Of a stretch of 64,000 nt of DNA, positions 50,847 through 60,112 are shown piece by piece. The notes under the pieces are model-generated. The model did not search any database. It was not told the origin of the DNA and saw nothing but the letters and a program-made list of their open reading frames with translations. Each line of letters starts with the position of its first letter. Within the stretch, counting starts at the first letter, position 1. This DNA is from Rebecca billardiae RCC1528 (Eukaryota; Haptophyta). The stretch is taken from positions 3,162,001 to 3,226,000 of the forward strand of contig OZ251226.1 of NCBI GenBank assembly GCA_965240325.2, read 5' to 3'. A program made the translations under genes and the position numbers.

Positions 50847-51042
50847 CGTCGCCGTCGTCGTCGGAAGCGCTGCAGAGCGCTTGCGCGGGCCGTGCCTTTC
50901 CCGCCGCCCGGTGCCGACAACCCACTGATGGTTACCCGTCGTGCGCCGAGCGAGCGCCCGCGCCGCGGCCGGTGGCATCAGGCAGACAGGCACCGGCCCG
51001 GGCGGGCGCTCGAGATTCGCTTGCTGCAGGCGTGCGGGCGCG
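50847..51042. promoter_or_regulatory. Shared upstream region, MYND and receptor-like genes
   Basis: 196 bases between divergent starts. No distinct promoter box seen. Confidence 0.4.
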
Positions 51043-53545
51043 ATGGGCCGCACCTCAGCGGCCGACTCGGGGGCTCGCCGCGAGCCCGAGGTGCGGCGTA
51101 TCTCAACAGATGACGCGTTCGCTCAGCGCGTCCACCTCCAGCTCGAAGAGGCGCGCGCATCAGGCCGGCAACGCAGGCTACGCGTGAGTGGTCCGCCCCT
51201 GGTCGTCGCAGTGCTCGCGCTTACGTGTGCGCTGCCGCTGCTGTGGTTGGTCGCCTCTTTGGACGAGGAGTGGCTCAGCTCGCCCATCTTCTGGAGCTCA
51301 CTCTTGCTCATCACCGCCGCGCTCCCGCTCATCCTCGTGTCTGTGCAGCCGGTCGATACTCGCGCGGTCATCGCAACAAGCGTCGTGAGTGCGATGTGGC
51401 TGCTCATATTCTCATCGGGTGCCGCGCTGACCATCATGTTCGACTTCAGCGTGTGGTGGCGCCTCCCAGCATGCGGCACGCTGGATCATCTCTATCTCGA
51501 GTTCACGCTCGAGGCGATTGGCTTTGTTGTCTATGGCGCTGGCGGCTGCCAGCTGATGCTGCTGCTGGCGCTCCGCTGCGTACGTGGCGCACGCGGCATC
51601 CCTGCTCCTCGCTTGCTCGGACGGACGTGGATGACGGTGGGCGTGTGTTACGTCTACTTCGCGCTGGCCCAGCTTATACTCTCCGCGTACATCTTCGCCG
51701 CGCTCTCGTTGCGCCGGAGCGGCGCGCTGATCGCCACGGTGCTGCTGAACGACGTGCACACCGCGTGCTGGGCAGCCTTTTTGCTCACGCCGCAAAGTCG
51801 GCAGCGCACGCACGCGTGGCTCGCTGAGCGGAGCGACGGGGTCTCGACTGCCGCGGGCGTCGCCGCGATCATCGGCGGCTCCACCCCGCAGGACGTCATC
51901 CGCGCCGGCCGGCGGCGCATGCGCGCCATCGTGCCATCCCAGCTCGAGCACATCCGTGCTGACAGCGACAGCGCCCATGGCCGCGATGGCAGTCAGAATG
52001 CCAAGAAGAAGGGCGGGGTTGGCGCCGCGGCACGGCCGCCGCGGGAGCACATCTTCGGCAAGAACGTACCCGGGGACAACCAGTGGTATCAGCGCACCGA
52101 GCCAGCCGACCTTGGCGGCGTGGACGCCTTTGTAAGGTGCGAGGCAGCGCAACACCCGGCACACGCCGCGTCCGCGAGCGCGCGCGGCCACCAAAGGCCA
52201 TGCGTAGCGGCCTCGCCACAGTGCTGTCATTGGTGGCTGCCTGCTCACAGTGACCCCGCCCGCACGTGCTTCATCCGCGCGCCACACGCGGCGCAGTCAC
52301 AGCTGGCACGACGAGCCCGACGACAAGTGGGCCGCGCTCCAGCAGTGGACGCGCACATTCCAGCGCACGCACGGCCGCGAGCCTCGACTCTGGATCGACC
52401 GGGCGTGTCTCGACCAGCACGCGATTCTTGAGGAGCTGACGCAGCTCCCCGTGTACCTGGCCGGGTGCAAGCAGCTGCTCATCCTCGCCGGCGGCACCTA
52501 CCAGCGAAGGCTCTGGTGCGTGGTCGAGCTCTTCATCTTTGTGCTGATGGGCGGGAAGGCAGTCGAGCTCGTTGTCCTCCCGTCCCTCGGCGGGGGCGAG
52601 TCGGACGCGGCGGCGGCTGAGCTGAGTGCGTTCAGGGCGGAGAGGTGCGACTGCTCCGTGCCCGCGGACTACGAGCGGCTGCTCGGCTGTGTCGAGGCGG
52701 CGTGCGGCTCGTTGCCTGCCTTTGACGAGCGTGCACGCGCGCTGCTCCTCTCCGCGCCCAAGTCTGAGCTGCGCGCCGGCGGGCTGCCGCCTCGACTGCA
52801 GATGCTGGCAGCGAACAGCGGAGGCGGCGGCGGCGCGAGGAGGCGCGAGGCGAGATGGCGCGCAACCCTCGGCCGCCCCGCCGCGTGCTGCTGTGTGCTC
52901 CTGGCCGTGTACGTGTGCGGCGTGGTCGCAGCCGTCGTGTGGTTCAGCCTGCCAGCGCTCGCGGCGTGCGACGCGTGCGACGCGCTGCTCGCGCGCACCG
53001 CGGTCGGCGAGCAGGGCTGGCACAGGAGTCCGGCCGAGCGCGGCGGGAATCTGGTGCTCTTCTCCTTCTCGGGCGCGGGCCTCGCGGGCGACGGCGTCGT
53101 CGCGCACGCCGAAGCGCAGCGGGAGTGTGCGGCGCGTGGGGCGCGGCTGGCGAGCGTGAGCACGCGCGCAGAAAACGAGCTTCTCGAATGCCTTCGGCGT
53201 GGCACGGCCACACGCTTCCCGGTTTGGATCGGGCTCTTGCGCAACCCTGGCGGCGATGACCGCGAGGCACCAGGCGCCTGGCGCTGGGCGGATCAAAAGC
53301 TCGCGCGGCCCGCCACGCCCGGCCACTTCTCCAACTGGGCACGGGGAGAGCCAGCAGACACGCGCACAGTGAACGCCTCGCTGCGCGAGGCCAACTGCGG
53401 CGCAATGGACGGCAAGGGTGAGTGGCTCTCCGTGCCGTGCGAGCCCGCTAACCGCGGTTCTGCACTGCCCCTGGCGTGGCTGTGCGAGCGACCTGCACGG
53501 CGACGGCGCCGGTCGTACTCATCTTCTATCTGGGCGGCATCGTAG
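51043..53545 (+). CDS. Seven-pass receptor-like protein: TIR-like SHSW domain plus C-type lectin domain
   Basis: Exons 51043-52136 and 52297-53545 give 780 residues. Six hydrophobic segments lie at about 51-72, 80-103, 108-133, 153-179, 196-222 and 227-249. A cytosolic linker leads to a TIR-like domain (about 358-460): GVDAFVSHSWHDEPDDKWAA, EPRLWIDRACLDQHAI, VYLAGCKQLLILAGGTYQR and RLWCVVELFIFVLMGG. A seventh segment (about 562-585) is followed by a C-type lectin domain (about 603-762) with FPVWIGLL, GAWRWAD, HFSNWARGEPADTR, ANCGAMDGKGEWLSVPC and AWLCE. In GEPADTR the usual EPN sugar-specificity motif is altered. A cytosolic N-terminus puts the SHSW domain inside and the lectin outside, as a recognition receptor would need. 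Function is inferred. Confidence 0.85.
52137..52296 (+). other. Intron joining the membrane and SHSW halves of the receptor-like gene
   Basis: 160 nt, donor TTTGTAAG|GTGCGA, acceptor GGCGCAG|TCACAGC, phase 2. The split codon becomes Ser and creates DAFVSHSWHDEPD, the conserved start of this domain family. This is the main evidence that the two halves are one gene. A donor eight bases earlier (CCTTT|GTAAGG) would break the frame. Confidence 0.82.
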
Positions 53546-54089
53546 ACTACGTGTGACTGCATGCTGCTCGCGGGGTGCACGACGTGGAAGACGTGCTGCA
53601 TGAACGCCTACCACGCCCGACTCGCCCGAGCAGACGAGCAGTCAGCAGGTGCCACATCGGCCCGAGCGTGGTCCGGTCGTCCAGTCCTACTGAGACTAGG
53701 ACATCTAGTCCGAGTTCGAACGCACGTCGACCGGATCTTACTGGACGACTTATATTCGATAGCTAGTAGCCGTAGCAGCGGCCCGCGCGGTACTTGGTAC
53801 GGACTACGATTCGGCGACGCCGGCGACGGCCCGCGGGCCGCGCTCGGGCAGTCGGGCTCTGGCCCTGGCCCGCTGGGCTCTGACTTCTCATTCTGAGTCT
53901 GGCCCCGCCGGTCCAGTGACACAGAGTCACTGCATGAGTACAGTGACGATGAGTACTCCTGTCTGAGTGTCGCTCCGTCACGGTCCGTGGTTGATCATGT
54001 CGGGACGAGTGAGCACTGACTCTGATGATTGCTTGCTTGCTCTGGCGCGCATGCGCGCACGCACGAGTAGTCGGACAATATCGGCTCGA
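53546..54089. other. Convergent spacer, no gene seen
   Basis: About 540 bases between the receptor-like gene and the METTL gene. Repeated GACTC/GAGTC-type words around 53890-54025; no gene. Confidence 0.5.
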
Positions 54090-54920
54090 TCAGAGCCAGA
54101 GCTGTGCGATCAGCTCAGCCGCGTCCATCTCAGCGCGCTCGGCATCGGTCATCGCAGAACGCTGCCTTTGCTCACGCTCATGATGCGCCCTCACCGCGCT
54201 CAGTAGCACGCGATCAGCGGCAGCGAGCTCCGTCTCCAGCGGCCTCGCGGCGCTTCCTACCGCGCCCGTCTCATCATGCAGCCGCAGGTCGAAGACCAGC
54301 GGGTACTGCAGCCGCGGGCCCGTCCCAGACTCGACGTCAATGTCGGCCGGGATGGGCAGTGCAACCAGCCCGGAGTCACGCAGCGCGTTGAGCAGGGCGC
54401 TGTCGTAGCCAAACGCGCCCCAGCGCCCGATTGTCTGCGAGAGCAGGCACACTGGCCGCGCAGGACATCGGCGCAGCAGCTGCGCGAGCAGCCTGCACGC
54501 TAGCATGGCGGTCTCCTCCGAGTAGACGAGCTCCGAGCCAATGTATGCGTCGAAGGGCGGCAGCTGGTCAAAGGCAGGGTGGCGCCAATCGAGCTCTGCC
54601 GTGGTGACACGAGCCCGGGCGTGGTCTGGAGTCACGGCCTCCACGATGCTTCTGAGGTTGTCCAGGGCGCCGCCTTCTCTCATCTCGCTCATGCACACGA
54701 GCTCGATGTCTGGGCGCACAGTCGCGAGCACGATGCCGACATACCCAGTGCCCGCGCCGAGCTCGAGGACGCGTGCGCCGCGGGGCAAGCGACGCACGGC
54801 ACACTCAAGTAGCGTATGCGCGGCAGGCCACACGCGCCGGCTGCAGTGGCCCGAACGATCCGGCATGCGCTGCAGGACGTCCGCCGCGACCGCGTCGAGG
54901 CCCTCCTCCATGGAGTCCAT
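54090..54920 (-). CDS. Family-16 (METTL21/FAM86-like) protein methyltransferase
   Basis: 276 residues from the ATG at 54920 (MDSMEEGLDAVAADVLQRMP); only a GTG lies further upstream. The layout is that of small lysine methyltransferases: RRVWPAAHTLLECAVRRLPR, then the SAM motif GARVLELGAGTGYVGIVLAT, VCMSEMREGGALDNLR, ELDWRHPAFDQLPPFD and the post-II motif YIGSELVYSEET in the place of the family's D-x-x-Y. A long C-terminal helix rich in Glu/Arg/Ala follows. Substrates in this family are single lysines on chaperones or elongation factors; this one cannot be assigned. The gene is divergent from the 55107 gene. Confidence 0.8.
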   Translation of the reverse strand: MDSMEEGLDAVAADVLQRMPDRSGHCSRRVWPAAHTLLECAVRRLPRGARVLELGAGTGYVGIVLATVRPDIELVCMSEMREGGALDNLRSIVEAVTPDHARARVTTAELDWRHPAFDQLPPFDAYIGSELVYSEETAMLACRLLAQLLRRCPARPVCLLSQTIGRWGAFGYDSALLNALRDSGLVALPIPADIDVESGTGPRLQYPLVFDLRLHDETGAVGSAARPLETELAAADRVLLSAVRAHHEREQRQRSAMTDAERAEMDAAELIAQLWL

Positions 54921-55106
54921 GCCTGACGCCTTGGCCGGATGCACTGCTCTGCCGGCAAGCTCATGCGCGCGGCGCCCACCCGGACCGGAGGCACCGGGAC
55001 GGAACCAGTCCGGCGAGCGGCTTCGCCTCCGCACTTTCGGCGGTTCAGCAAAGGAAGGAGCAGGATGGCGGCAGCCCAGGCCTGAGCACAGGCGCCCTCT
55101 GCAACA
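54921..55106. promoter_or_regulatory. Shared upstream region, METTL and coiled-coil/IQ genes
   Basis: 186 bases between divergent start codons. The reverse frame stays open here with no ATG, which is expected at this GC content. Confidence 0.4.
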
Positions 55107-57530
55107 ATGAATGCCCTGGCAGCCGCGCGCCGGTCTGAGCGGGAGGACGGCCCGCTCGACGTGCTGCTACGCAAGTACGATGCCGAGCCCCCCTTCCCGC
55201 GCGACGCGCCCGTCGACGGCGTGGTCGACGAGATCAGCGCGGCGGACGTGCTCGAGCTGCGCGAGCGCATGCGCGCGGCGGCCGCGGCCGAGGACTACGG
55301 ATACGCGAGCCAGCTCAAGCGCGCGGAGACGGACCTGATGACGCTGGGTGCGGAGATCCTGCGCGTGGATAACGAGCGCGTCGCCGCCATCGCGTGCGAC
55401 GAGTTCGACGAGGCGAAGGCGCTCGCCCTCAGGAAGGTTTGGCTGCAACGCGATGCGGCGCGGCGCAAGGCGCTGGCCATCGCCGCACGCGGCGACCCAT
55501 CGCCCGTGCGGCTGGAGCCACCGCCCGAGCGGGTGGGCTCGGACGCGGACCTCGACCTGGCCGAGCCCCTCGCCGACGCCGACCGCGCGCTCGCCGAGCC
55601 GCTGATCGAGGCCTTCGGTCTGCGGATCGCGACGGCCGCGCTCTCACAGCACTGGCGCGCGCGCGCGGCCGCGCTGGCGCAGATGGCGCAGCAGCTGGAG
55701 CGCGATGGCGAGGCGCCCGCGCGCGCGCTCGAGGCCGATGTTGCGCTCGCCGCGGTCGCGCCCGTGCGCCGCGCGCTCTCGTCCGAGCCCGTGCTCCCGC
55801 ACTCGGTGCTCGCGGCATGCACGTTTGTGAGCGCACTCGCCTCGGGCGCGGAGCGCGCGCGCGCGCATGCGGATGGGGAGCCGGCCAGTGGCACAGGCGC
55901 GATGGGCGATCGCAGCTCGCTCGACGGCTTCGTGCGCGCGGGCGTGCTCACTGCCCTTGTCGCCCGCGCCGCCGACGCCCACGAGCCATCCCGCGCCGCT
56001 GTCTCCACGGCCGCGCACGCGCTTCTCAACTCGGCCGCCGTGCCGCCCGCCGAGGCGGTGCCGGCCGCGCTGCGCCTCTTCGAGGAGGGCGCCGAGGGCG
56101 AGGGCGGAGGGCGGCCGTGGCGCGTGTCGGTGCTGTCGCTGCAGATGCTGCGCGTCGCCGCGGAGCGCACCGCCCTCGCCGCCGACGCCGCTGCTGCCCG
56201 TGCCGCCGCATCGGCGAGCAGCGGTGTCGACGGAGCACAGGGCGGCGACCGCGCCGTCGCAGCCGCGCAGCCGCCGGCAGCAGACGACGACGCGGCCTCG
56301 CAGGAGGAGGGCATGGTGCAGATCATCGTGCGGCACCTGCGGCACGCCAAGTCAGAGGTGCGCGTGGCGGCAGTCGAGGCGGCCGCCTCCGTGCACGCCC
56401 TCTCGGCCGACGCGTCCGAGGCCATCTTCGCCGCCGCGCCGGAGTCGCTCGGCAAGCCGCTCGCAGTCGCGTGCGCGCGCGCGGCGGCGGCGCGCGAGCA
56501 GGCGGCCGCAGAGCTGCGTGCGCAGGCGGCGGTAGCGTCGAACGCGATGTTCGGTATGTTCGGCTGGGGCGGCGGGGCGCAGCAGCCTCGCCCATCAGAG
56601 GCGGCATCAGCTGATGACGACGCGAGCCGGGCCGAGCAGCGCACTGCGGAGGCGGCTGCGGCGGAGCGTGCGGCGGCAGCAGCCGCGGAGGCGGAGGCGG
56701 AGGCCGCTCTCGCCGCAGAGCGGACGGCGGCGGAGGCGGCGGCGGCGCGTGCGGCGGAGGCGGGGGCGGAGGCCGAGCGAGTGGCCGCAGAGACCGCCCG
56801 GCGCGAGGCTGCCCAGCGCGCGACGGAGGAGGCGGCCGCAGAGCAGCAGGCGGCAGCTGAGCGGGCGGAGGCTGAGCGCGCGGCAGCGGCGGCTGCAGAG
56901 CAGCAGGCGGCAGCTGAGCGGGCGGAGGCTGAGCGCGCGGCAGCGGCGGCCGCAGAGCAGCAGGCGGCAGCTGAGCGGGCGGAGGCTGAGCGCGCGGCAG
57001 CGGCGGCTGCAGAGCAGCAGGCGGCAGCTGAGCGGGCGGAGGCTGAGCGCGCGGCAGCGGCGGCCGCAGAGCAGCAGGCGGCAGCTGAGCGGGCGGAGGC
57101 TGAGCGCGCGGCAGCGGCGGCTGCAGAGCAGCAGGCGGCAGCTGAGCGGGCGGAGGCTGAGCGCGCGGCAGCGGCGGCCGCAGAGCAGCAGGCGGCAGCT
57201 GAGCGGGCGGAGGCTGAGCGCGCGGCAGCGGCGGCCGCAGAGCAGCAGGCGGCAGCTGAGCGGGCGGAGGCAGAGCGCGCGACGGCAGAAGCTCAGGCAA
57301 CTGACACTGCGGCCCTGGATGCACAGGCGGCCGCTGAACGAGAGGCGGCCATGGCAAGAGAGGCGGAGCGCGCGGCTGCGATGCGGCGCATCCAGGAGGA
57401 GCGCGCGGCAACACGCATGCAAGCTGCCGAGCGAGGGCGCGCCACACGGACCAAGATGCTGGCGCCATCCATGCCGGGCGCGCGACTTGCCCGCCGTGTC
57501 CCGCCGCCTGCACCGCCGCCAGCGACGTGA
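55107..57530 (+). CDS. Helical-repeat, coiled-coil protein with C-terminal IQ motif (CEP104-like N-terminus)
   Basis: 807 residues, single exon. Residues 45-125 hold two copies of a helical 'EDY/EFD-A' motif (AEDYGYASQLKRAETDLMTL; CDEFDEAKALALRKVWLQRD), like the segments flanking the TOG domain of CEP104/FAP256 ciliary-tip proteins. About 150-460 is helical and HEAT/TOG-like (VQIIVRHLRHAKSEVRVAAV). Residues 500-740 form a long Ala/Glu/Arg coiled coil, including eight 19-residue repeats (AEQQAAAERAEAERAAAAA). Near residue 775 MQAAERGRATR fits the calmodulin-binding IQ motif. CEP104's N-terminal jelly roll and zinc finger are absent. A microtubule/ciliary role is inferred with modest confidence. 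Confidence 0.7.
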   Translation: MNALAAARRSEREDGPLDVLLRKYDAEPPFPRDAPVDGVVDEISAADVLELRERMRAAAAAEDYGYASQLKRAETDLMTLGAEILRVDNERVAAIACDEFDEAKALALRKVWLQRDAARRKALAIAARGDPSPVRLEPPPERVGSDADLDLAEPLADADRALAEPLIEAFGLRIATAALSQHWRARAAALAQMAQQLERDGEAPARALEADVALAAVAPVRRALSSEPVLPHSVLAACTFVSALASGAERARAHADGEPASGTGAMGDRSSLDGFVRAGVLTALVARAADAHEPSRAAVSTAAHALLNSAAVPPAEAVPAALRLFEEGAEGEGGGRPWRVSVLSLQMLRVAAERTALAADAAAARAAASASSGVDGAQGGDRAVAAAQPPAADDDAASQEEGMVQIIVRHLRHAKSEVRVAAVEAAASVHALSADASEAIFAAAPESLGKPLAVACARAAAAREQAAAELRAQAAVASNAMFGMFGWGGGAQQPRPSEAASADDDASRAEQRTAEAAAAERAAAAAAEAEAEAALAAERTAAEAAAARAAEAGAEAERVAAETARREAAQRATEEAAAEQQAAAERAEAERAAAAAAEQQAAAERAEAERAAAAAAEQQAAAERAEAERAAAAAAEQQAAAERAEAERAAAAAAEQQAAAERAEAERAAAAAAEQQAAAERAEAERAAAAAAEQQAAAERAEAERAAAAAAEQQAAAERAEAERATAEAQATDTAALDAQAAAEREAAMAREAERAAAMRRIQEERAATRMQAAERGRATRTKMLAPSMPGARLARRVPPPAPPPAT
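56838..57293 (+). repeat. Eight 57-bp tandem repeats with a two-unit higher-order pattern
   Basis: Units start at 56838, 56895, 56952, 57009, 57066, 57123, 57180 and 57237. They are nearly identical. The base just before each start alternates c,t,c,t,c,t,c,c, so a 114-bp dimer was amplified. Each unit encodes AEQQAAAERAEAERAAAAA in frame. Confidence 0.95.
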
Positions 57531-57730
57531 TCATTTTTATTATCACTATCAGCTTTCCCAGTAGGAAGGCGCCGATCGGCAATCTGCCTCACGACCGTCG
57601 ACCTCGGCGTGCACAGTACAGCCGCCTGCTTCAGAGGCATGAGGGCCAGGTCGGAGGATCCGCCAGGCGCCATCGTGGTCCTGTGAGTGTGACGCGGGCC
57701 ACGCGGCCCACGGGCGCATGGCTGCCGGAC

Positions 57731-59194
57731 ATGCCTCGCAAGCGTGTCCGCGATGAGCGCGGCCGCCCAGAGGAGGCGGCCGCGGCGTCCGGCGCGGGTG
57801 GCGGCAGCTTCTACGACGCGGACGAGACTAGTCGCTACTCGGCCGCCGCCGCGCGCACAGGCGTGCAGCGCGAGCTCACGCAGCGAGCGCTGCGCACGCT
57901 TCACTGGCTGTCGGGCTGGGCCGAGGGCGAGCGGCGCGTGCTGCTCGAGCTCGGCTGCGGCGCGGGCGCGAGCACAGAGGTTGCCGAGGAGATCGGGCAC
58001 CGCGTCATCGGGCTCGACAGCTCGATGAGCATGCTCCGCGCGCGGCCGCACACGCCGTGCAACGACGTGCTTCATTGGGATCTTTGCGCTGGGCTTCCGC
58101 TGCGCAGCGGTGCGCGCTTCGATGGCGGCTTCTCGATCTCGGCGCTGCAGTGGCTGCTCGCGCCGCCGGCGGGCGAGAGCGCGCGTGCACAGGCACTCTT
58201 CGCCGCGCTGCACGCCAGCCTGGCTGACGGCGCCCACTTCGTCGCGCAGATTTTCCCGAGGGCGCCGGCAGATGCGGCGGCGCTCGTGTGTGCAGCGCGG
58301 CGCGCAGGGTTTGGCGGTGGCCGTGCGTTCGCGATGGTGGACATGCCACACGCGAACCGGTCGATGCGGCTGTACCTGTGCCTGTGCAAGGCTGCCCTCG
58401 GCGCGGAGCCGCCGCCCGCCGCCCCGCCGCTCTGCCCGTGCGCCTGGCCGCTCGGTGCGACGTGCGCGCTCGCCCTGAGGGCGGAGCGGACGGCGCGCGC
58501 CGGCGCGGGCGGAGGGGTGGCGTGCGCGGGGGGCTGTGCTGAGCTCGGCGCGGGGTCCGACACATGCCTTGAGCGCCTGCGTGCGCTGCACTACGGGCAC
58601 GCGCGCCGCGCCCAAGGCCAGCTGCAGCAGCTGTGGGCAAGCTCCGGCCTCAGCAGCGCGGCGCAGGCGGAGCGACGAGCGTGGCTCAGCGCCACGGCGG
58701 AGGATGGCCCTGACCCCGCGGAGGCTGATGCGGCGCTCGCAGGCGCTACCGCCGCTTTGGGCGGCTCGGCCTGCGCGGCGGTGGGCACGGGACTTCAAGC
58801 GCCTACCGGCGAGCGAGCGCGCAGCATGACGACCAAGAGAGATGACGCGGCGCCGCCCCCTGCCGGTGCGACCCCCACGCAGCTCGATGCGTCAGGCGCT
58901 CAGCTGGAGGTTGAGCAGGCGCTGTACAGACGGCGCGCGCTCGTGGAGGCGTGGTTCGCCGGAGAGGCCAAGGCGCACGCGCGCCAGCTCGGGGAAGCCT
59001 GGGCCGAGGCGCACGGGGAGGGCGTGGGTGCCGTGGCCCGAGCCGCCGAGGCGGAGGTGCACGCTCTGAGCTCGCTCCGCTGCTTCGGGATCGACGGCGC
59101 GGCAGCCGATCTGTATCTCGCCAGGCCCCCACAGCGCCGCGGCCGTGGGCCACCGCACAGGCTGGGGCCTTCAGGCGAGCAGCATCAGTCCTAG
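57731..59194 (+). CDS. BUD23: Bud23/WBSCR22-type 18S rRNA (guanine-N7) methyltransferase with long C-terminal extension
   Basis: Methylates a guanine N7 in 18S rRNA during small-subunit assembly, with Trm112 as partner. 487 residues from the ATG at 57731, against about 280 in yeast and human. Conserved features: SFYDADETSRYSAAAARTGV, VLLELGCGAGASTEVAEEIG, HRVIGLDSSMSMLR, DLCAGLPLRSGARFDGGFSI and SALQWLLAP. The usual end of the core, ANRSMRLYLCLC, is at about residue 215. The remaining 270 residues replace the short basic tail and are Ala/Cys/Arg-rich, then helical (LEVEQALYRRRALVEAWFAG, HALSSLRCFGIDGAAADLYL). The codon bias stays gene-like, so the extension is probably real; an undetected intron with a second gene is the alternative. 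Confidence 0.85.
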   Translation: MPRKRVRDERGRPEEAAAASGAGGGSFYDADETSRYSAAAARTGVQRELTQRALRTLHWLSGWAEGERRVLLELGCGAGASTEVAEEIGHRVIGLDSSMSMLRARPHTPCNDVLHWDLCAGLPLRSGARFDGGFSISALQWLLAPPAGESARAQALFAALHASLADGAHFVAQIFPRAPADAAALVCAARRAGFGGGRAFAMVDMPHANRSMRLYLCLCKAALGAEPPPAAPPLCPCAWPLGATCALALRAERTARAGAGGGVACAGGCAELGAGSDTCLERLRALHYGHARRAQGQLQQLWASSGLSSAAQAERRAWLSATAEDGPDPAEADAALAGATAALGGSACAAVGTGLQAPTGERARSMTTKRDDAAPPPAGATPTQLDASGAQLEVEQALYRRRALVEAWFAGEAKAHARQLGEAWAEAHGEGVGAVARAAEAEVHALSSLRCFGIDGAAADLYLARPPQRRGRGPPHRLGPSGEQHQS

Positions 59195-59824
59195 TATACT
59201 TATTCGTGATTTATTATTGGCTCCGGAGGATGTGGCGCCGGCCGCGGCGTATCGCGCACGGCTTAGGCTACTGAGTACTGAGTATAGGGGGGCCAAAGTG
59301 GCACTGTGACGTGACTGACGGCTACGAGCGCTGGTCCTAGCGACGAGTGTTTAGCGCTGAATTGGGGCTGGATCATATGCCCTCTGGAGGGGTCTGGGCC
59401 AGCCAAGTAAAAAAATCAGGTGCACATACCCTGAATATAGGGCGTAACGGCTAGCATATGTACTGATTAGAATGAGCCTGAACTTATTGAAAACGGCATG
59501 TAACGGCTGTCTTATATGTGACATATAGACCATGTCGACTTCACTTTGATAGAGCATCTCGGCGAGATCGTTCTGAGTCCCCAGCAGCAGCAGGTCCCAA
59601 CATGCGATATAGGCTGTGTACTGGCAGGCTGTCAAACACGTAGTTTCCCGGAAGCCACTGGTCGTTACATACCCACCGTGTATATAGACGCCATGCTGAT
59701 GAATACAGTCTCGTCTGATCTCGAGCCGCGAGATACGTTTTCAGACTGTGTATACGGCCATGCGTACGGCGTATTGCAGACATAGTAGACCCAAAGCACC
59801 GGCCCCATGTCCTCAGCCCGGGAG
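59195..59824. other. Intergenic, AT-leaning, no gene seen
   Basis: Contains related words GGGCGTAACGGCTAGCATAT and CATGTAACGGCTGTCTTATA about 60 bases apart (59430-59520), hinting at an old repeat. No supported frame. Confidence 0.4.
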
Positions 59825-59956
59825 TACTCTCGGTCATAATCAAGGTTTAAAGTCACTCGAGCCAACCGTCACCGCTCCATGGCCGAGACCTACTCTCGGT
59901 CATAATCAAGGTTTAAAGTCACTCGAGCCAACCGTCACCGCTCCATGGCCGAGACC
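59825..59956 (+). repeat. 66-bp exact tandem duplication
   Basis: The 66-base unit starting TACTCTCGGTCATAATCAAG occurs at 59825-59890 and again, without a difference I can see, at 59891-59956. It contains CTCGAG and CCATGG palindromes. Confidence 0.95.
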
Positions 59957-60112
59957 TACGAGGCAGGTCAAATCTGTCGTCGTCGCAGTGCGGCACAGTG
60001 CCGAGCATGCGATTCGGCAGCAAACGCCTGCTCCAGGTGGTGGCTGGCGTCTCTGCACCAAACCAGGCCGGATGGGATCGGTCCATATATGTACGCCCTA
60101 CCCTGTTCCGCG

